From Datisca glomerata (lineage: Eukaryota > Streptophyta > Magnoliopsida > Cucurbitales > Datiscaceae), in assembly GCA_003255025.1 (NCBI GenBank), contig QANY01002976.1, positions 3,901,541-3,965,540 of the forward strand: a stretch of 64,000 nucleotides of DNA, read 5' to 3'. The translations under genes and the position numbers were made by a program. The stretch's first letter is position 1, and the number at the start of each line of letters is the position of its first letter. This document shows, in pieces, positions 22,712-36,277 of this stretch. The notes under the pieces are model-generated. The model had not been told where the DNA came from. It searched no databases and saw only the letters and a program-made list of their open reading frames with translations.

Positions 22712-25700
22712 ATGACTACCCGTAATGCGGAACCATCTCAGGTACCATTTGGTCAAAATCCCATTTTTACGATACACAAGGAAGATATATTTTCTTTTGC
22801 TATTTTCAATTTTCTCGCGAAGGTTTTAATTTATAAGTCATAGCACCAAATGATTGACGCCTACACGAATTTTGCTTTAAATGCTTATTGGTCTGGTTGT
22901 GCAAGAATGAGGAACGGAGTGCATTAGTATGTGAATTTGTTTCCCTTTTGGGGTTGAAAATTATTCTTGGGTCTTGTAATTTAGGGGGATGGCGGCAGTG
23001 CTCCTCCTCCTCCTCCTCCTCCTCCACCACCTCCTCCTCCATTCAGTCATACGCCTGATTCACCCAATCATCTGCGTCATCGTGGTGGCAATACGGTAAT
23101 ACTATTTATTCAGCAGTTGATAAAAATTGAAAGTTGAATTTAATATTTTTCTCCAATACTTCCTGCTTATAATTCATGTTAAAGGCGTTATCAATGTGAT
23201 CATCTTTATCATTTTATCCATATCATCACTATGAACATCTTTATCATTTTGTCCATATCATCACTATCAGCCTTGTTTTGGGAATTTACAGCCTGATGTG
23301 AGATCACCACTAGTATCCATTTGATTTTAATCATTTCATCGATGGTGTTTAGAAAAGGAAAAAGAAAATTTGTAGCAGTCGATGTGATATTTATGATTGC
23401 ATTGATCAAGGACCACCTTCCGTGTGATGTTACTGGAACCCAAACCAATTTTCGTGACCTTGCTAAACATTCATTAAATATTCGAGAGTTTGACTGGTAG
23501 TGATTAATGGATGCAAGACTATGAAGTAAGCTCCATTCTTACTTCATAGAATGGATACTGGTGGCAATCTCATTTTTCATTAATGTTTTTGCTCTGAAAT
23601 TTTCATTTTTCATTAATGTTTCAGGCTGAACTTCTCTTCTTGAGTCTATTGCATATTATCCTTTTATATTTTAATCAATTTAAGCATAAATCTTTAATTA
23701 TGTACTCAGAATTCAAACTATCTTGCAGGTTTTCAAGAGTGGACCACTGTTTATATCATCCAAAGGTGTGTTTTACTAGAAAGAGTTACTTATTACTTTA
23801 TAATAGTTTTCGTAGAACCTTGGAACTAAATGGAAGTACCATAGGCGAGGGAAATCTTTACAATGGTGTTTTTTCAATTGACGCTGTCCTTTCTCACTAC
23901 CACACTCTCTTCTTTATAAGTGTTTCAATTATATTTTCCTTGAATATATCATAAATATTGATGCTGGTGATCAATTGGGTTCAGTAGCGATAACCATTTT
24001 CTTTTTCATAAATTCACAAATTTTTTATATTAGTTCATCATCAGTTCTTTGATCTCTACTGCATTTACTTAGCATGTAACATTGTGTTGTAGTGTCTATG
24101 TTTATTGTGGAACTCCATTCTGATTGGAAAAGGTTACTATTATTTGCTCAATATCACTTGAGAATTATAGCTTTGTTAATGTCATTACTGTCTGATTCTC
24201 TGCATTTAGGAATTGGATGGACATCATGGAAGAAAAGATGGTTTATACTGACACGCACCTCATTGGTTTTCTTCCGAAGTGATCCAGTAAGTAGTTTTCA
24301 TTTGTAAATAATCTGTTTTTATACATGTCAGTTTATTTTCTGATATTTGGACATCTTTTGAAGTGATATTCTTCTTTTGACAATGACCCAGTAAAGGTTG
24401 AAGGCATCTGAGTTTATTTCTCATCTAATATGAACTTTATAAGAGGATGGTAATGGAATTTCATCATTTGAGGTTCAAACCAGAACATTCTGGATTTTAA
24501 ACTTCATATCAATTTCCTCCATTTGTTTGTGGTGACATGGATTTCTTTTATTGTAAACTTGAGAGGAAATAAAGATGTCATTCATACTTCAAGCTACAAC
24601 TTCTGGTTAGAGTTTGTGGTTTGTCCATTACATGCACAAACCAATGTGTGTGCATGTGTACAAGTGCAAATGAAGCTATACGTGAATGTGATTGCTTGTA
24701 TCATTTGCACGAGATTTTCTTGTATTGGACAAGCATCTTGTAGTTTGTAAAATGAATTAGTGCAAATGAAGCTATACATGAATGTGAAAGTGTGTATCAT
24801 TTGCACGGGATTTTCTTGTATTGGGCAAGCATCTTGTAGTTTGTAAAATGAATTAGTTCTACATCATGTGTTATGAAAATAAACCATTCTTTCTCAGTCT
24901 TGTTGCATTACTAACGCTTTGTAACTTTGTTCTCTGTTATATGACTTTTTCAGAATGCTGTTCCCCAGAAGGCGGGTGAGGTGAATTTGACCCTTGGTGG
25001 TATTGACCTCAACAATTCAGGCAGGTTGGCTTGTATTCTTATAGATGTTTTTAGATTATTATTTCTGTTCTATGGCTGTCCCTATTTGGAAGTTGGAGCA
25101 GTTCACTAACCTGCTGGTGCTCTCATTCATTTCTGTAGTGTCGTTGTGAAAGCAGATAAAAAACTCTTAACTGTGCTCTTTCCTGATGGTCGTGATGGAC
25201 GGGCTTTTACCCTTAAGGTGCTATTTCCTTTTTAGTTCTGTTGGATTTTTCTTAAAGAGAAATGTTTCTTAATTTTTTTATAAGAAGCAAAGTATTTCAT
25301 TAAAATATGAGGATAGTAAACCCTAAATTACGACCTCTTCAATTTGAGGACAAAAAATTGGCAAGTCCCTGAAGAGGTTGGTAATATAAGCTCGAAGCCA
25401 CAAACTATAAAATTATCCCACAACTTTTACATCTTTTTGGCTTCCTTAAAAAGTTCTCGAATTTTTTCTGACCAAACAATCCGTGTGATGGCAAAAAGAG
25501 AACTTCTTCAAAGGATCTTCTTTTTTGTAATCCTTTTCTTGAAAGGATTAGTCAAAGCCTCAATGATTTTTTTTTAAGATTTTTCAAAACTTTCTTTGTT
25601 TTCTTGTTTCTTTGTTGACAAACTTTGCTCATATGTTTGAACTCTTCAGTCAAACTTTTCCCATTCTTGAAAGCATTCATGGTTTCAGCCTTTTCTTTTA

Positions 25701-27791
25701 CTCCATAAATTTTTTCTAGTCATTTGCGTGCTTCCTTGCTTGGGTAGTCAATGTTTTATGAAACAAGACTTTTGGACTGGAAGGATATCTTAGAAGAGAA
25801 TATTACTTAAAATATCAAAGCTGGATAAGTTATTATTATATTCGGGTTTAGACCTTGTCTACTGTGGAGTGGCGTAGAGATTCAATACCCATTGTCTTGT
25901 CTGTCTTTATATGTTAATTGTCTTGCCTGTCTTCATATGTTAAGTGGTTTTTGGAGATTTCTGCTCACCCTTTTTCCCAGCTCTATAAATTTCTCTGGTT
26001 ATTCTTATTGGGTTCTTTTTTGCATTAGATTAAATTCTTACTTGTGAAATAACAGTTGGCTAACCATAGAAGAAAAGTACTTCTACGAGTTGCTTGATAA
26101 TTGGAATGTTTATAAGGAAGAAAGTTAACATATAAATACAGACTAAGGTCTCCCAGTCCTTACCTTAAGTTAAGGTAGTAAAATAACTCTCTTCGATTAC
26201 TAGTTGTAACTGAGTGAGACTAAAAATAAACCCAATTGACGTGCTACATATAAAAGGAAAGGACCACAATATCTTGAATACGAAAATCAAATAATCCAAT
26301 TTTTAAGCTTTACCATGCATAACTTTTGATGTTGTAAGCTAAAATTTATCATTTTACGCATGCCATATCATTGAGCACGCTTGTGGGTCAAAATGTGAAA
26401 GTTGTCCATCTATTGCATTTCACTTTCAATTTCAAGAATAGCCGTGTCATGCATCTTATTGGTAAATGAGAGCAGCTTTGATGCTTTATCTGTGTAAGAA
26501 GGTAGAAAATTGTGAAAAATTAGTAAAATTCCGAACTAGTATATGGAAGGCTTCTTTCTTCTTCTTGAATGAGCCTTGCTAGGAAATTGCTGCTGACATA
26601 TGACTATTTGGTGCTGCAGGCTGAAACAACAGAGGATCTACAAGAGTGGAAGGCAGCCCTAGAAAGTGCCTTAGCAGAAGCACCCAGTGCTGCTCATGCT
26701 ATGGGCCAAAATGGCATCTTCAAAAGTGATCAGATTGATTCGGGGGATGGGTCTTCAGCACAACGTATGACTTTTTTAATCATGCTTTACACGCTTTCTA
26801 TTACTCACCTGAATGTATTTATGCGGTTACAAGTGCAAGAATCTAAACATGGGGTTATACGTGCAATAATCTTTATTTCTTGAATTAGTAAGGATATAAT
26901 TGGATATGTTGTTATCCCACACTTGAAATCTCGTGGTAATAAAAGAAATTAGTGATATCTGTGGAAGCTTACTTAGATATCTGAGCATCTACTGAAACAA
27001 CTACTAGTACTGGTTCATAAGATAGGTCCTTGGGAACCCATTTTGAATTTTGGGTGAAATATTGGGCTGTAACTGGAATCTTCAGAGCTAACCTTGAATG
27101 TTATTCATGTCTGGCCTGAGGGTGTTCAGTTTCAGCGTTGATCATGAATCAAAATCTTAGTTGCCGGACATTACCTGTCTACGATGAGGATGCAAAACTA
27201 TGAGGAAATAAGTTATTTGAGCTACATATGGGGGAATGTAGTAAAGAGACTATTGATTTATAAGTGCCTAAGAAATTGGAAGGTCAACTATTTTGAATAG
27301 CTAGAACTTTGCATGAACACTTAGCTGTTGCATCAATCTCTTTCATCTTGTTTTGATTGAATAGTTTGTAGGCATGGATTAGCTTAATATTTAGGTTTAC
27401 AATTGAAGATTTTTGTGTGTCATATTTTACCAAGTAAAATTTATTCGTTTGAAGATTCTTCTATGATTTAAAGACCATAATGAGATGGATTTGTAGCTGC
27501 TGCATTGTTTTGAAATTGAACAACCTAGTGCTGATAAAAAAAAGTTGAATAAGTAAGCTAGCTTCTCTGTGCTCTTCGCTTATGTACTGGTATTTTCCGT
27601 CCTTTGCAGTGAAGAATAGTCAACCTCTAAGATCTATGGTTCTTGGCCGACCGATTTTACTTGCACTGGAAGATGTTGATGGGACTCCATCTTTTCTGGA
27701 GAAAGCCCTTAGATTTTTAGAAGAACATGGTGGGTTTTCTGTTTGTTTATTGTTTTACCTCGTTATGAAGTGACTCAATACCAAAATCAGT

Positions 27792-27857
<66 letters not shown>

Positions 27858-30800
27858 CTTCCCCCCATCCTTTTTTTGCTTTTCAAATTGATTCTTATTA
27901 TGCTTGCGATCATTTTGCTTTTCAAATTGATTCTTATTATGCTTGCAATCATTTTCTTAATGCGCGCATTGCCTAGGAACCAAAATTTGCCAACCTTTCT
28001 GATCCACCAACTAATATGATTCTTGTTGTTTTTTATGGTTTTATGATCAATAACTTATCAGTAAGTGGGTTAAGTTGTCCTATAATAAGTGGATGATAAT
28101 TCTCTGTAATAAAATAAAATGGCTTTGCTGGATTTTATCCTCAGAATCTACATGCCTGTTGGAGACTCGTCGATTGTGGAGAAGGGGAATGCATTGGAAT
28201 CATTAACTTTATTGTATAACTCATTCTATACTGGAGCTCTCTTTCCTATCAAATAAACTCATTCTATATTGGAGTTTTTCCATCTCTTGGAATGACCTAA
28301 TAAAACCTGATGATTCCATTATTTCAAATATTTCTACCTTGTACAAATTTTGGGTTCAATTATCAACAAAAATGTCAATTGTCTTTCCACATTGGGCGAA
28401 TATAGCTCACCTAGATTACAAAAATATGTTCTTATCTAGACAGATTATTTGCATGGGCCAATAAAGGTCCCAAGGAGATTGGCATGATGTTCTCACTAGG
28501 GTTTAAGAGAAATTTTAAGCCTGTATTACCTAACTTTTTTCTGTTCAGCCATGGTCATTCATTATTCAGGTAGTTTTCTTTTTCCTAATTCTCTCCCAAG
28601 TGAATCTGATAATTTGCTATAAATATTACAGGCGTCAACATTGAAGGAATCTTGCGACAAGCTGCAGATGTTGATGATGTTGAACATCGAATCCGGGAAT
28701 ATGAACAGGGTGGGTTTATTTGTTTAGATACACCAAACTTCTAGGTTAAATATTTCAGTTCATGTTCAGATGTGTTCTATCACTTGTGTCGATTGTCTCC
28801 TGTCACTTCTCTCATTCTATATTTTTCTATGGACTACTCTCAACTATGCATATTACTTGCAAATGGTTGATTGCATATGAAAAGAGATTAGACAAGGAGA
28901 GTTTAAGATAACTTGTAATAATGAGAATGATTCTCTCTTTGATGTCCTTGAAGACAAAATTTTGCTTATGTATGTAGCTGGTTTGATAAATACGATACTG
29001 AATACTTTTAGTAGTGGATCTTATTTCTTCTTCTCCCGTGCGAGTCTTTCAATGAAGATGGCCAAACTGGACATCTCTTTATCATCTGAAATTTATTTAG
29101 TCATCCTATATGATTCAGGAAAAAGAGATTTTTCCCCAGAAGAGGACGCGCATGTCATTGCTGATTGCATCAAGGTAAATATTTAACTCGCTTTATTAAG
29201 GTTACAACATACTCTGCAAGCTATCTATATTTAATGTCTTAATGCAATTTTCCAGTATGTCCTCCGAGAAATGCCTTCGTCTCCGGTTCCTGCATCTTGC
29301 TGCCACGCACTTCTTGAAGCATCTCGTAAGTGCGTTAGTAAAGTAATTGATACTAATATTCTGTGTTTTACCGAATGATATTTGATGTTGGAAACAAATT
29401 TTCAAAAATCGAAAATAATTGCGCTAGCATTACTGCACTAGTCAGATAGGTTTGTTTGTTTGATAGCATCACTTGCTTGTGCCTCAAAGCTTTATTCAAA
29501 AACCCTTGGGTAGCTCTGCCTTGAAATCTATGTAGATTCAGTTGCATGACTTTTGTTGGCTTGAAAGATAAAATACTTGGGTATGGATAAGGAAGGTGGA
29601 GACTGAATACTTTCTCAACTCTGTTGGCTATATGGATTATGGTGGCGAGGAGAGATTATAGAAACTGAGAGCAAGTCAAACTGTCCTAAAAGTTACCTGC
29701 ATTACATGTGGATTTGTTCTAGGATTGTAGTAATTTTTTGTTTAGGAACTCCGAGCTAATGATTTATTTTATTGTTCTTTTTCTATCATTGGACTCTACA
29801 TATTAGGAACGGAACAAGGTGTGAGAGTAAATGCCATGCGTACAGCAATATGTGAATCATTCCCAGAACCAAATCGCCGCTTGCTGCAGAGGTATTTGAT
29901 GCATAATCTTCATAATCTTTATTATATTTCACCATTGTTTTCCTTGTGAAGTTACATGCAAATAAACCATTATATTTGATATATCTGCTAACCTCTTGCC
30001 TATTGTCGCATAGATTCGATGATACTTCTTCATTGTCTGTCTAATTAGTGCCATCAATTCTTCTTTTATACTTTGTTGCTGTTCAGTTCTTCATAGTATT
30101 TTGTTGAGTCTGTGTATGCATGTGCGCTTTCGTGTCTATATGCATGTGTATGACGCTGATATGTCTTATTTGATGTGATCCACACCAAAATTAAAACATC
30201 TTGTACTGCATGCATATCAAGAAGGCAACCAACCAAGGGTGCCAACTGCCAATATCTAGCTATTTTGAATTGGATTTTGAAGTAGAAGATATAATATGAT
30301 TTCTGTTCCCTAGTTATCGTAATGACAAAACTTCAAGAGTGTTTTTGTGACTACCAAATATAAACACTTGGAAAGTGAGATGTGTTGTGAAGGATCATCA
30401 AACAAGCTTATATGCAACCCAATGCTCTATTGAGGTTTACATTCACTCTTCTTTATAAACATAATACTTGCGGAGGACTACTTGTTCTTCGGCAATTCTT
30501 TTTTGCACAAGACAATTTTATTCTGTCTCATATTCCCCTCACCTCCAGTAGGAGAAGGTTTTAAATAAGAACGCCGGTTCTACTAGTCAATGGTGTTTGA
30601 TATAAGGTAGCCTGCTTTTTAAATTGTTTTTAGCTTATGGTTAGTGGGATTGAAAAGCATACTATTCTATACATAAATTTATAAATCCTTTGACTTCCCA
30701 ATCCTTCTTTCATCAACAAGAAAGTTATTAACACCGTCTGGTCTCTATCTCCTGCTTGCAAATCATTGCTTAGTGTTCTTATAAAAAACTAATTGCTTAC

Positions 30801-33800
30801 TTGCTTTTGAACTTTTTTTCACAAAAATTTGTCACCCTGCTTGTGTTGATTTGGCATGTTGACACATTTTTCATTAATCTGTTTCCTTTTGACCAATGAA
30901 TGTAGAATACTTATGATGATGCAAACTGTGGCTTCTCATAAAGCTAAGAACCGAATGAGCTCCTCAGCTGTCGCTGCTTGCATGGCACCCTTACTTCTCC
31001 GTCCCCTCTTAGCTGGTGACTGTGAAATTGAAACTGATTTTGATGTGGGAGGTGATGGTTCTATTCAGCTTCTAAAAGCAGCTGCTGCCGCTAACCATGC
31101 TCAAGCCATAGTAATAACTTTATTGGAGGAGTATGATAATATATTTGGGGTAAGCCTTAATGATGTTTTCATATATTGCGCACTAAGCTAACTTAGTGCT
31201 TAAAATTCTTTTTTGCAAGTTTACTCAGAAAAAATTAAATAATTATGTTTTTGGTAGTTTGGCTATTAAGTTCCTGTTTTGAAAAAGTAATTTTTTTCCT
31301 CGGCAAATGCCTATTGTCATTAATTTTATGTAGTTTTACTTTACCTATGCGTAATACATAATCATTTTTGCACTTGGGAGATTCTTTTGAGTTTATGAAA
31401 TTGAGGTGTAAATTCATACTTTTTGAAATATCTTCTTGTTGTGGTGCTTTTTATTAAATTCACACCTTTACTGGTATTTTTCTTCTCAGTACATCTTTTT
31501 TCTGATATTAGAAACATTTAGATCATGATAACTAGAATGACTGTAAAATTGAAATGACTTGTGGTCTTTGCGAGGCAATGCAAAGTTGCGGAAGGCCAAA
31601 GTTGCGCAATGCAAATTTCTTTCTTGAGGAAGAGTTGGATTAGTGCCTTTTCCCCATACCATCTTTTGTGCTCCATGAGTTACCAATGTGTTTGCAGGAA
31701 GGTTCCATGTCCGCTGAATTGTACACTGACTCTGAAGAGAGTGGAACTGATGAGGCTACTGATGATGATTTGTCCTACTACGATGAAGAAGAGGATGACG
31801 CGACTGGGTCTGATGAAGATATGGATGATGAAGAGGCATTAAGTGGAACTTGCAGCGTGGGCACCAACTCTGGAGACAGCGAAATATATGATGATAAGGT
31901 TGTCTCACTGCTTTCTGCCTTGACATTTATACTTAGATATATGATATGGTGGTACTAATAACCTGGCCTCCTTTAATTATCTCTTAGTGTTTTATTCCAT
32001 TTCAACTAGTAGCTTGGATTCTTTGATATGATTGTTGCTTCTGTTCATGCATCTATTTGTGCATAGCTTATGCTTTGGGATTTGTTTATAAACCAATTTG
32101 AGTACTGCAGGTCTTGTTTCTGCAGCATCATTTAGCAAGGTTCCTTTATGTTTCAAATACTTTTAATGCCAATAGTTGAACCGAACAAATAACCGAACTA
32201 AAGCGGCACAAACAAAGGCCCAACCAAGCTCTGATACTAAGTTGAAAAACTCAGCCCGATCACTCCTTATAATCTAGGTGTTAAGGAGAGAGAGGTAATA
32301 AAAGCCTTATAACTAGCACAAAATGAGCAAGTCTAGACGATGTAGGACAGCATTCCAACACCAATTGTATGCTGCTGGCAAAAAGAAAAATTAGTAAATA
32401 GATTAGCATGCTTTTGGTTTAGTTTCTGCAGCATCATCACGATTAGTTTCATGATGTTTTTTCACTGAAATACCAAATTTATTGCTGCTTGTTTTGTTTC
32501 TGCAGCATCATTAGCAATTAGGTTCCTCATGTTTTTCATTTTATGTAGTTTGTCTGAATTATATACAGATTTATGAATGTCTAATTCAGGGAGAGGAAAT
32601 AAGCGAGCACCATACTTATAGTTACTGATGCAGGATTGTGATGGTTCAAGTTCCATTGTGAAAGCTCCTGTGGCATGTGATGAAAATAAAACCAATCCCC
32701 GGCTCTCATCAAATTCATTTGAATCTGCATCATCTCAAAATGAGGAAGATCACAGTACTGAGACTATTCTCGATGAAGGTACAAGGAATTCGACAGTCCA
32801 GGCTAAAGAGTCTGATGAAGGTTTAGGTGTGGTTTCTGCAGAAGCAAGTTTGGTGCATAAGATGACAGATCATGGGCCTTCTTCCTGCATCAAACATCCT
32901 ACGACAATGTCGAACGGCGTTCCACATAGTGTAAGGCGTCGCACAGTTTGGGGACGTACCTCCGTGAGTATTTATTTGACCACAGGACCTTTTCTTTTCT
33001 ATAAATTCCTCGGGAGCCTGCTGTTGTCATTTCAATTAAAACTATTGCAACTGTTGCTTTTATTAGAGGGGCCTTTCAAGTTTTAACTTGCATGGGTTTA
33101 TGTTTTTGTAGTTACTATAACATCGTCTTGGCATTATTTCAGGCTAGGAAGAACCTTTCTATGGAATCAGTCGACTGTTCCATTGAAGATGAGTAAGTGA
33201 TGCATCTATAATCTACAGGGAGCAGCTTATGTATATTAGTTTGTCTCTGTAGTTTCTGCATCTTGTGCTTGTGCCACCCCCTCCCCTCCCCCCCCCCCCC
33301 CCCCNNNNNNNNNNNNNNNNNNNNCCCCCCCCCAAAAAAAAAAAAAAATAAATAAAATAAAGAGTTCTCTCCAATTAGTCTATGTGTACTTTTTTCTAAG
33401 ACCTGGATAAAGCACGTCTTGCCCAATCTCATCTTTCATTCATTTTGTTCATTCGAACCCTATTTGCTAATATGATAAAGCTTCATATCTTCCTTGAATG
33501 TTAAATTTTTCGTTCGGTCCTTTATGAACATGTAGTTCTTGTTGCTATGGACCCTTTTTTCAATTACTACAAATGTACCATGATCATGCTGACAGTAATC
33601 CCTGTATTTGGGGTTTATAAGCTGTTGAAGTCATTAATGATTTATTATGGAATGTAAGTGTTCAGTCTTAACATTTAGAATGTGGTTGTTTTTCCATTTT
33701 ATTTTTTATTCTAATTGATATTGGGGAACCTATTGTCAAAGAATGTTCCATAATCGACTGTTTCTTGTATTTAGGGTTGAGATCCAGAGACTTGAGGTCA

Positions 33801-36277
33801 CTAAATGTAATTTGCAACACAAGATTGCGGAAGAGGTAGAGACTTCAAGTTTTTGTTGTATTTGTATAAAGTTGTTTCCAGGTTTCAAAATAATCCTACA
33901 TTTCCTTGTTATAGGCTAAAGAAAATGCAATTCTGCAAGCTGATCTGGGAAAACGAAAGAAGGCCCTGCATGACCATCGTCTAGCTCTTGAAGAAGATGT
34001 AGGTTCCACATTGGCTAAAAGACTCCATCTTTCTTTTTAGTTTTACCTCCTTGGTCTGTGTTTGATTATCACTGTGATCTAGATAACTAGACACAGCTGC
34101 TTCCTTCATTTTATAATATTCTTCCTTCGAAAAGAGCAGCTACCCTTTATTTTTACTTGCAATAGTAGGGATCCAGTTCCACTCTTCAATGTAAGCTAAT
34201 TCATTGTTTGTACATTTTAGGTAGCAAAACTAGAGGAACAATTGATAAAGGAGAGAGATTTGAGAGCAGCTCTAGAAGCAGGGCTGAAAGGATCTCAGGG
34301 TCTTTCCCCCAACTTCGCGAATGTTGATGAAAAGGTCAGTCCATCTCACATTTCTGGCAGTTTTGTTTATACTGTCATCTTTTAACTTGTAATTGTGCTA
34401 AAGACAAAGGCAGAGCTTGAAGAAATATCTCTAGTGGAGGAAGATATTGTTAATTTGAAGCAGAAGATGGATAATCTTAAAGTGCAACTTGACCAGCAAC
34501 GTGAACAGAAATATGTTCATATACCTGACTCATGCATTTTTCCTCAACAAACTCAGAATTATCGAGCCAGACTGTAAGACTTTGGGGTCATAAGTTCTTA
34601 TATTATTCAGCTTTCTCTGTGACTTTAACATAAGTATGGAAGTTCATGTTGAGATTAAGTTTTTATTTACAGGAAGGATAAACATATGGATCCCGAAGCT
34701 ATAGGCACTGCACATGTTGAAAGGTCCAGAAATAAGGTAAGTTGCATTTGATTGGTAAGAAACACACCAAAGGGATTAGATTCTCTGACCTTATTTTCCT
34801 CCCATACTCATGTAGATGGAAGTGATTGAGATGCCAGAGGTCATTGACCTAGCGATAATATCTTAACTGTCTTCAATGATTATTGTCTTTCCATTGATTT
34901 ATGTAACTTAACGATTATGTACCACAGGATACTTATGTAGATGGAAAAGAAAGTGACAATGAGAGAAAGCTGGAATCAACGTCTTTTAGTAGTAAGCATC
35001 CACCACCACATAACCAGAAGTTGAACTTTGTACGTAGTGGCAACTTTAGATCTGTTGGGGTGCTAGGCAATGTTTCTGCTGCAGAACCAACATTGGCCAG
35101 GTCTACAGCTCCAATCAATTCCAAGAGAAGTGGCACAAGGGGTGAGGTAGGTTCCACCATATTCTAAAGTTCCCGTTTATGATGAGTTTTTGCTTTCATA
35201 TACTATGAATCTATTTTGCCAGATATTAGTTGGCGGTTGTGGTATTAAATGTGTTGATTCTGTGGTCTTACTTTTCAATGCTTAACAATGGAAGGATGTA
35301 AAGGCTGTATCACCGATAGTATGTAGTTACTTCATAATTTGTCTGTTTGGGGGATTTCAATTCGTTCGTTCTTGTAGATGGAAAAATCACTCATAATTAA
35401 ATTATCCTCATACCCATGATACATTTATTGTTTTCTTTGTTATTTGACTAATAGTGTATTCGGGAGTGTTTGTGAAACATATTTGTTTATATGTTGAAAC
35501 TGCATTATGTTAGCTAAAAAAACTTTTCCATATCCGTGTATTAAGCACTTGAACGTATTGTGAAACATATTTGTTTATATTTGGAAGCACTTAAGAAAAT
35601 ACTTGGATGGGTGTTTCTTGTAGAAGTATTCCCAGATACCAAAGTATGTAGCAAACAACATTTGATAAATAGATGTGATATAAAGTAGTAGTTTTCAATA
35701 TATTAAAGTGCTTTCAAACAAAGCACTCCCAAACACACTCCAAATTTGCTTTGACGACTTATTTAATTGCAATTGTTGTAGTGACTTTGACATTCTCAAA
35801 TTTCCGTTAGGATGGACAGAATTGGACGCAAATATTTTAACTCTTCTTATCTCCCTGTATGCAAAACAGAATTCTACAACTTCTGCACTGACAAAGCTGA
35901 CAACCAGACTGAACTTTTTGAAGGAGCGGCGTAGTCAGATAACGAATGAACTCCAAAATATGGACAAAGGCCGAGTTTCAGAAACCCAACTTTTAATCCA
36001 AAACTCAGAAAATTATCAAGGATCTGAGCCCCCAAATCAGGAAAAGGATAGAGGATTGGACCATTGCCAATCACTTCACAACTCAGAAATTGGTACGGTA
36101 ACTGAAGGCCAATTACAAAATCAAGAAGATAATGGAATACCAAATACAACTACAGGAAAAAGATCAGAAGGCCAAAATCCCCAGAGCCTAGACAGAGGAA
36201 GATCAGAGAATGACGTTGAAAAAACTCGAGTATTTGACTCCCGTCCCTTGGTTACTCTGAGGACAAAGTCCAGATGA
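22712..36277 (+). CDS. REN1: PH-domain Rho (ROP) GTPase-activating protein, REN1/PHGAP type, 23 exons
   Basis: The product accelerates GTP hydrolysis on ROP GTPases, which confines ROP signalling in polar cell growth and at membranes. Exons: 22712-22741, 22985-23095, 23729-23765, 24210-24286, 24954-25024, 25139-25217, 26620-26764, 27610-27729, 28632-28709, 29119-29174, 29256-29325, 29807-29891, 30906-31149, 31698-31898, 32634-32963, 33143-33192, 33775-33835, 33915-33998, 34221-34334, 34404-34573, 34673-34736, 34928-35146, 35870-36277. All introns are GT-AG and the frame is kept throughout, giving 967 residues. A Pro run lies in exon 2. The PH domain spans about residues 48-155 (VFKSGPLFISSKG, SWKKRWFILT). 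RhoGAP spans about 195-395, with the presumed arginine finger R232 in EGILRQAAD. An acidic tract (402-468) and coiled coils (about 595-737 and 841-862) follow. The start is the ATG that continues in frame to the family's N-terminal part. REN1 itself and its PHGAP paralogues share this layout, so the exact orthologue is uncertain. Confidence 0.9.
24664..24855. repeat. 96-bp tandem duplication in intron 4 of the RhoGAP gene
   Basis: Two adjacent ~96-bp units start GTGCAAATGAAGCTATAC and differ by only a few substitutions. They lie ~100 bp upstream of the exon 5 acceptor but do not include it. Confidence 0.88.
25260..25570 (-). repeat. Possible LINE-tail fragment in intron 6 of the RhoGAP gene
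   Basis: On the minus strand a short reading (VWSEKIRELFKEA, then KLWDNFIV) is reminiscent of the C-terminal W-x-ER-N-x-R-x-F region after the zinc-binding domain of plant LINE-derived ORFs. It is only ~35 residues with a stop, so the assignment is weak. Confidence 0.3.
27795..27955. repeat. CT microsatellite plus 39-bp duplication in intron 8
   Basis: A run of about 60 bp of CT begins ~65 bp after the exon 8 donor. It is followed by two 39-bp copies (27878-27916 and 27917-27955) starting GCTTTTCAAATTGATTCTTA. Such runs are length-variable and make good polymorphic markers. Confidence 0.9.
32228..32360 (-). mobile_element. TRIM-like LTR with primer-binding site in intron 14 of the RhoGAP gene
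   Basis: On the minus strand a ~121-bp block starts TGTTGGAATGCTGTCC and ends TTTTTCAAC. It is directly followed by TTAGTATCAGAGC, an initiator-Met-tRNA primer-binding site. The size and layout fit one LTR of a terminal-repeat retrotransposon in miniature. The second LTR is not visible, so this is a partial copy. Confidence 0.55.
33288..33333. other. Assembly gap of 20 N inside a poly-C run (intron 16)
   Basis: Positions 33305-33324 are N, flanked by C homopolymers and followed by an A-rich stretch. The gap lies in intron 16, about 440 bp before exon 17, so the predicted coding sequence is not affected. The true length between the homopolymers is unknown. Confidence 0.95.
35453..35739. mobile_element. 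MITE-like insertion in the last intron of the RhoGAP gene
   Basis: The left end reads AGTGTATTCGGGAGTGTTTG and the right end, on the minus strand, AGTGTGTTTGGGAGTGCTTT. These are imperfect inverted ends about 287 bp apart with no coding capacity. The element ends ~130 bp upstream of the final acceptor at 35869. The superfamily is not determined; hAT-like is possible. Confidence 0.5.

Noticed and set aside
22806..23042. Glu-rich minus-strand frame near the start of the RhoGAP gene
   Set aside because: It is the antisense of the polyproline codon repeat in exon 2.
31561..31842. 93-codon frame overlapping exon 14 of the RhoGAP gene
   Set aside because: It is out of frame with the acidic exon; the called frame continues through both splice sites and matches the family layout.
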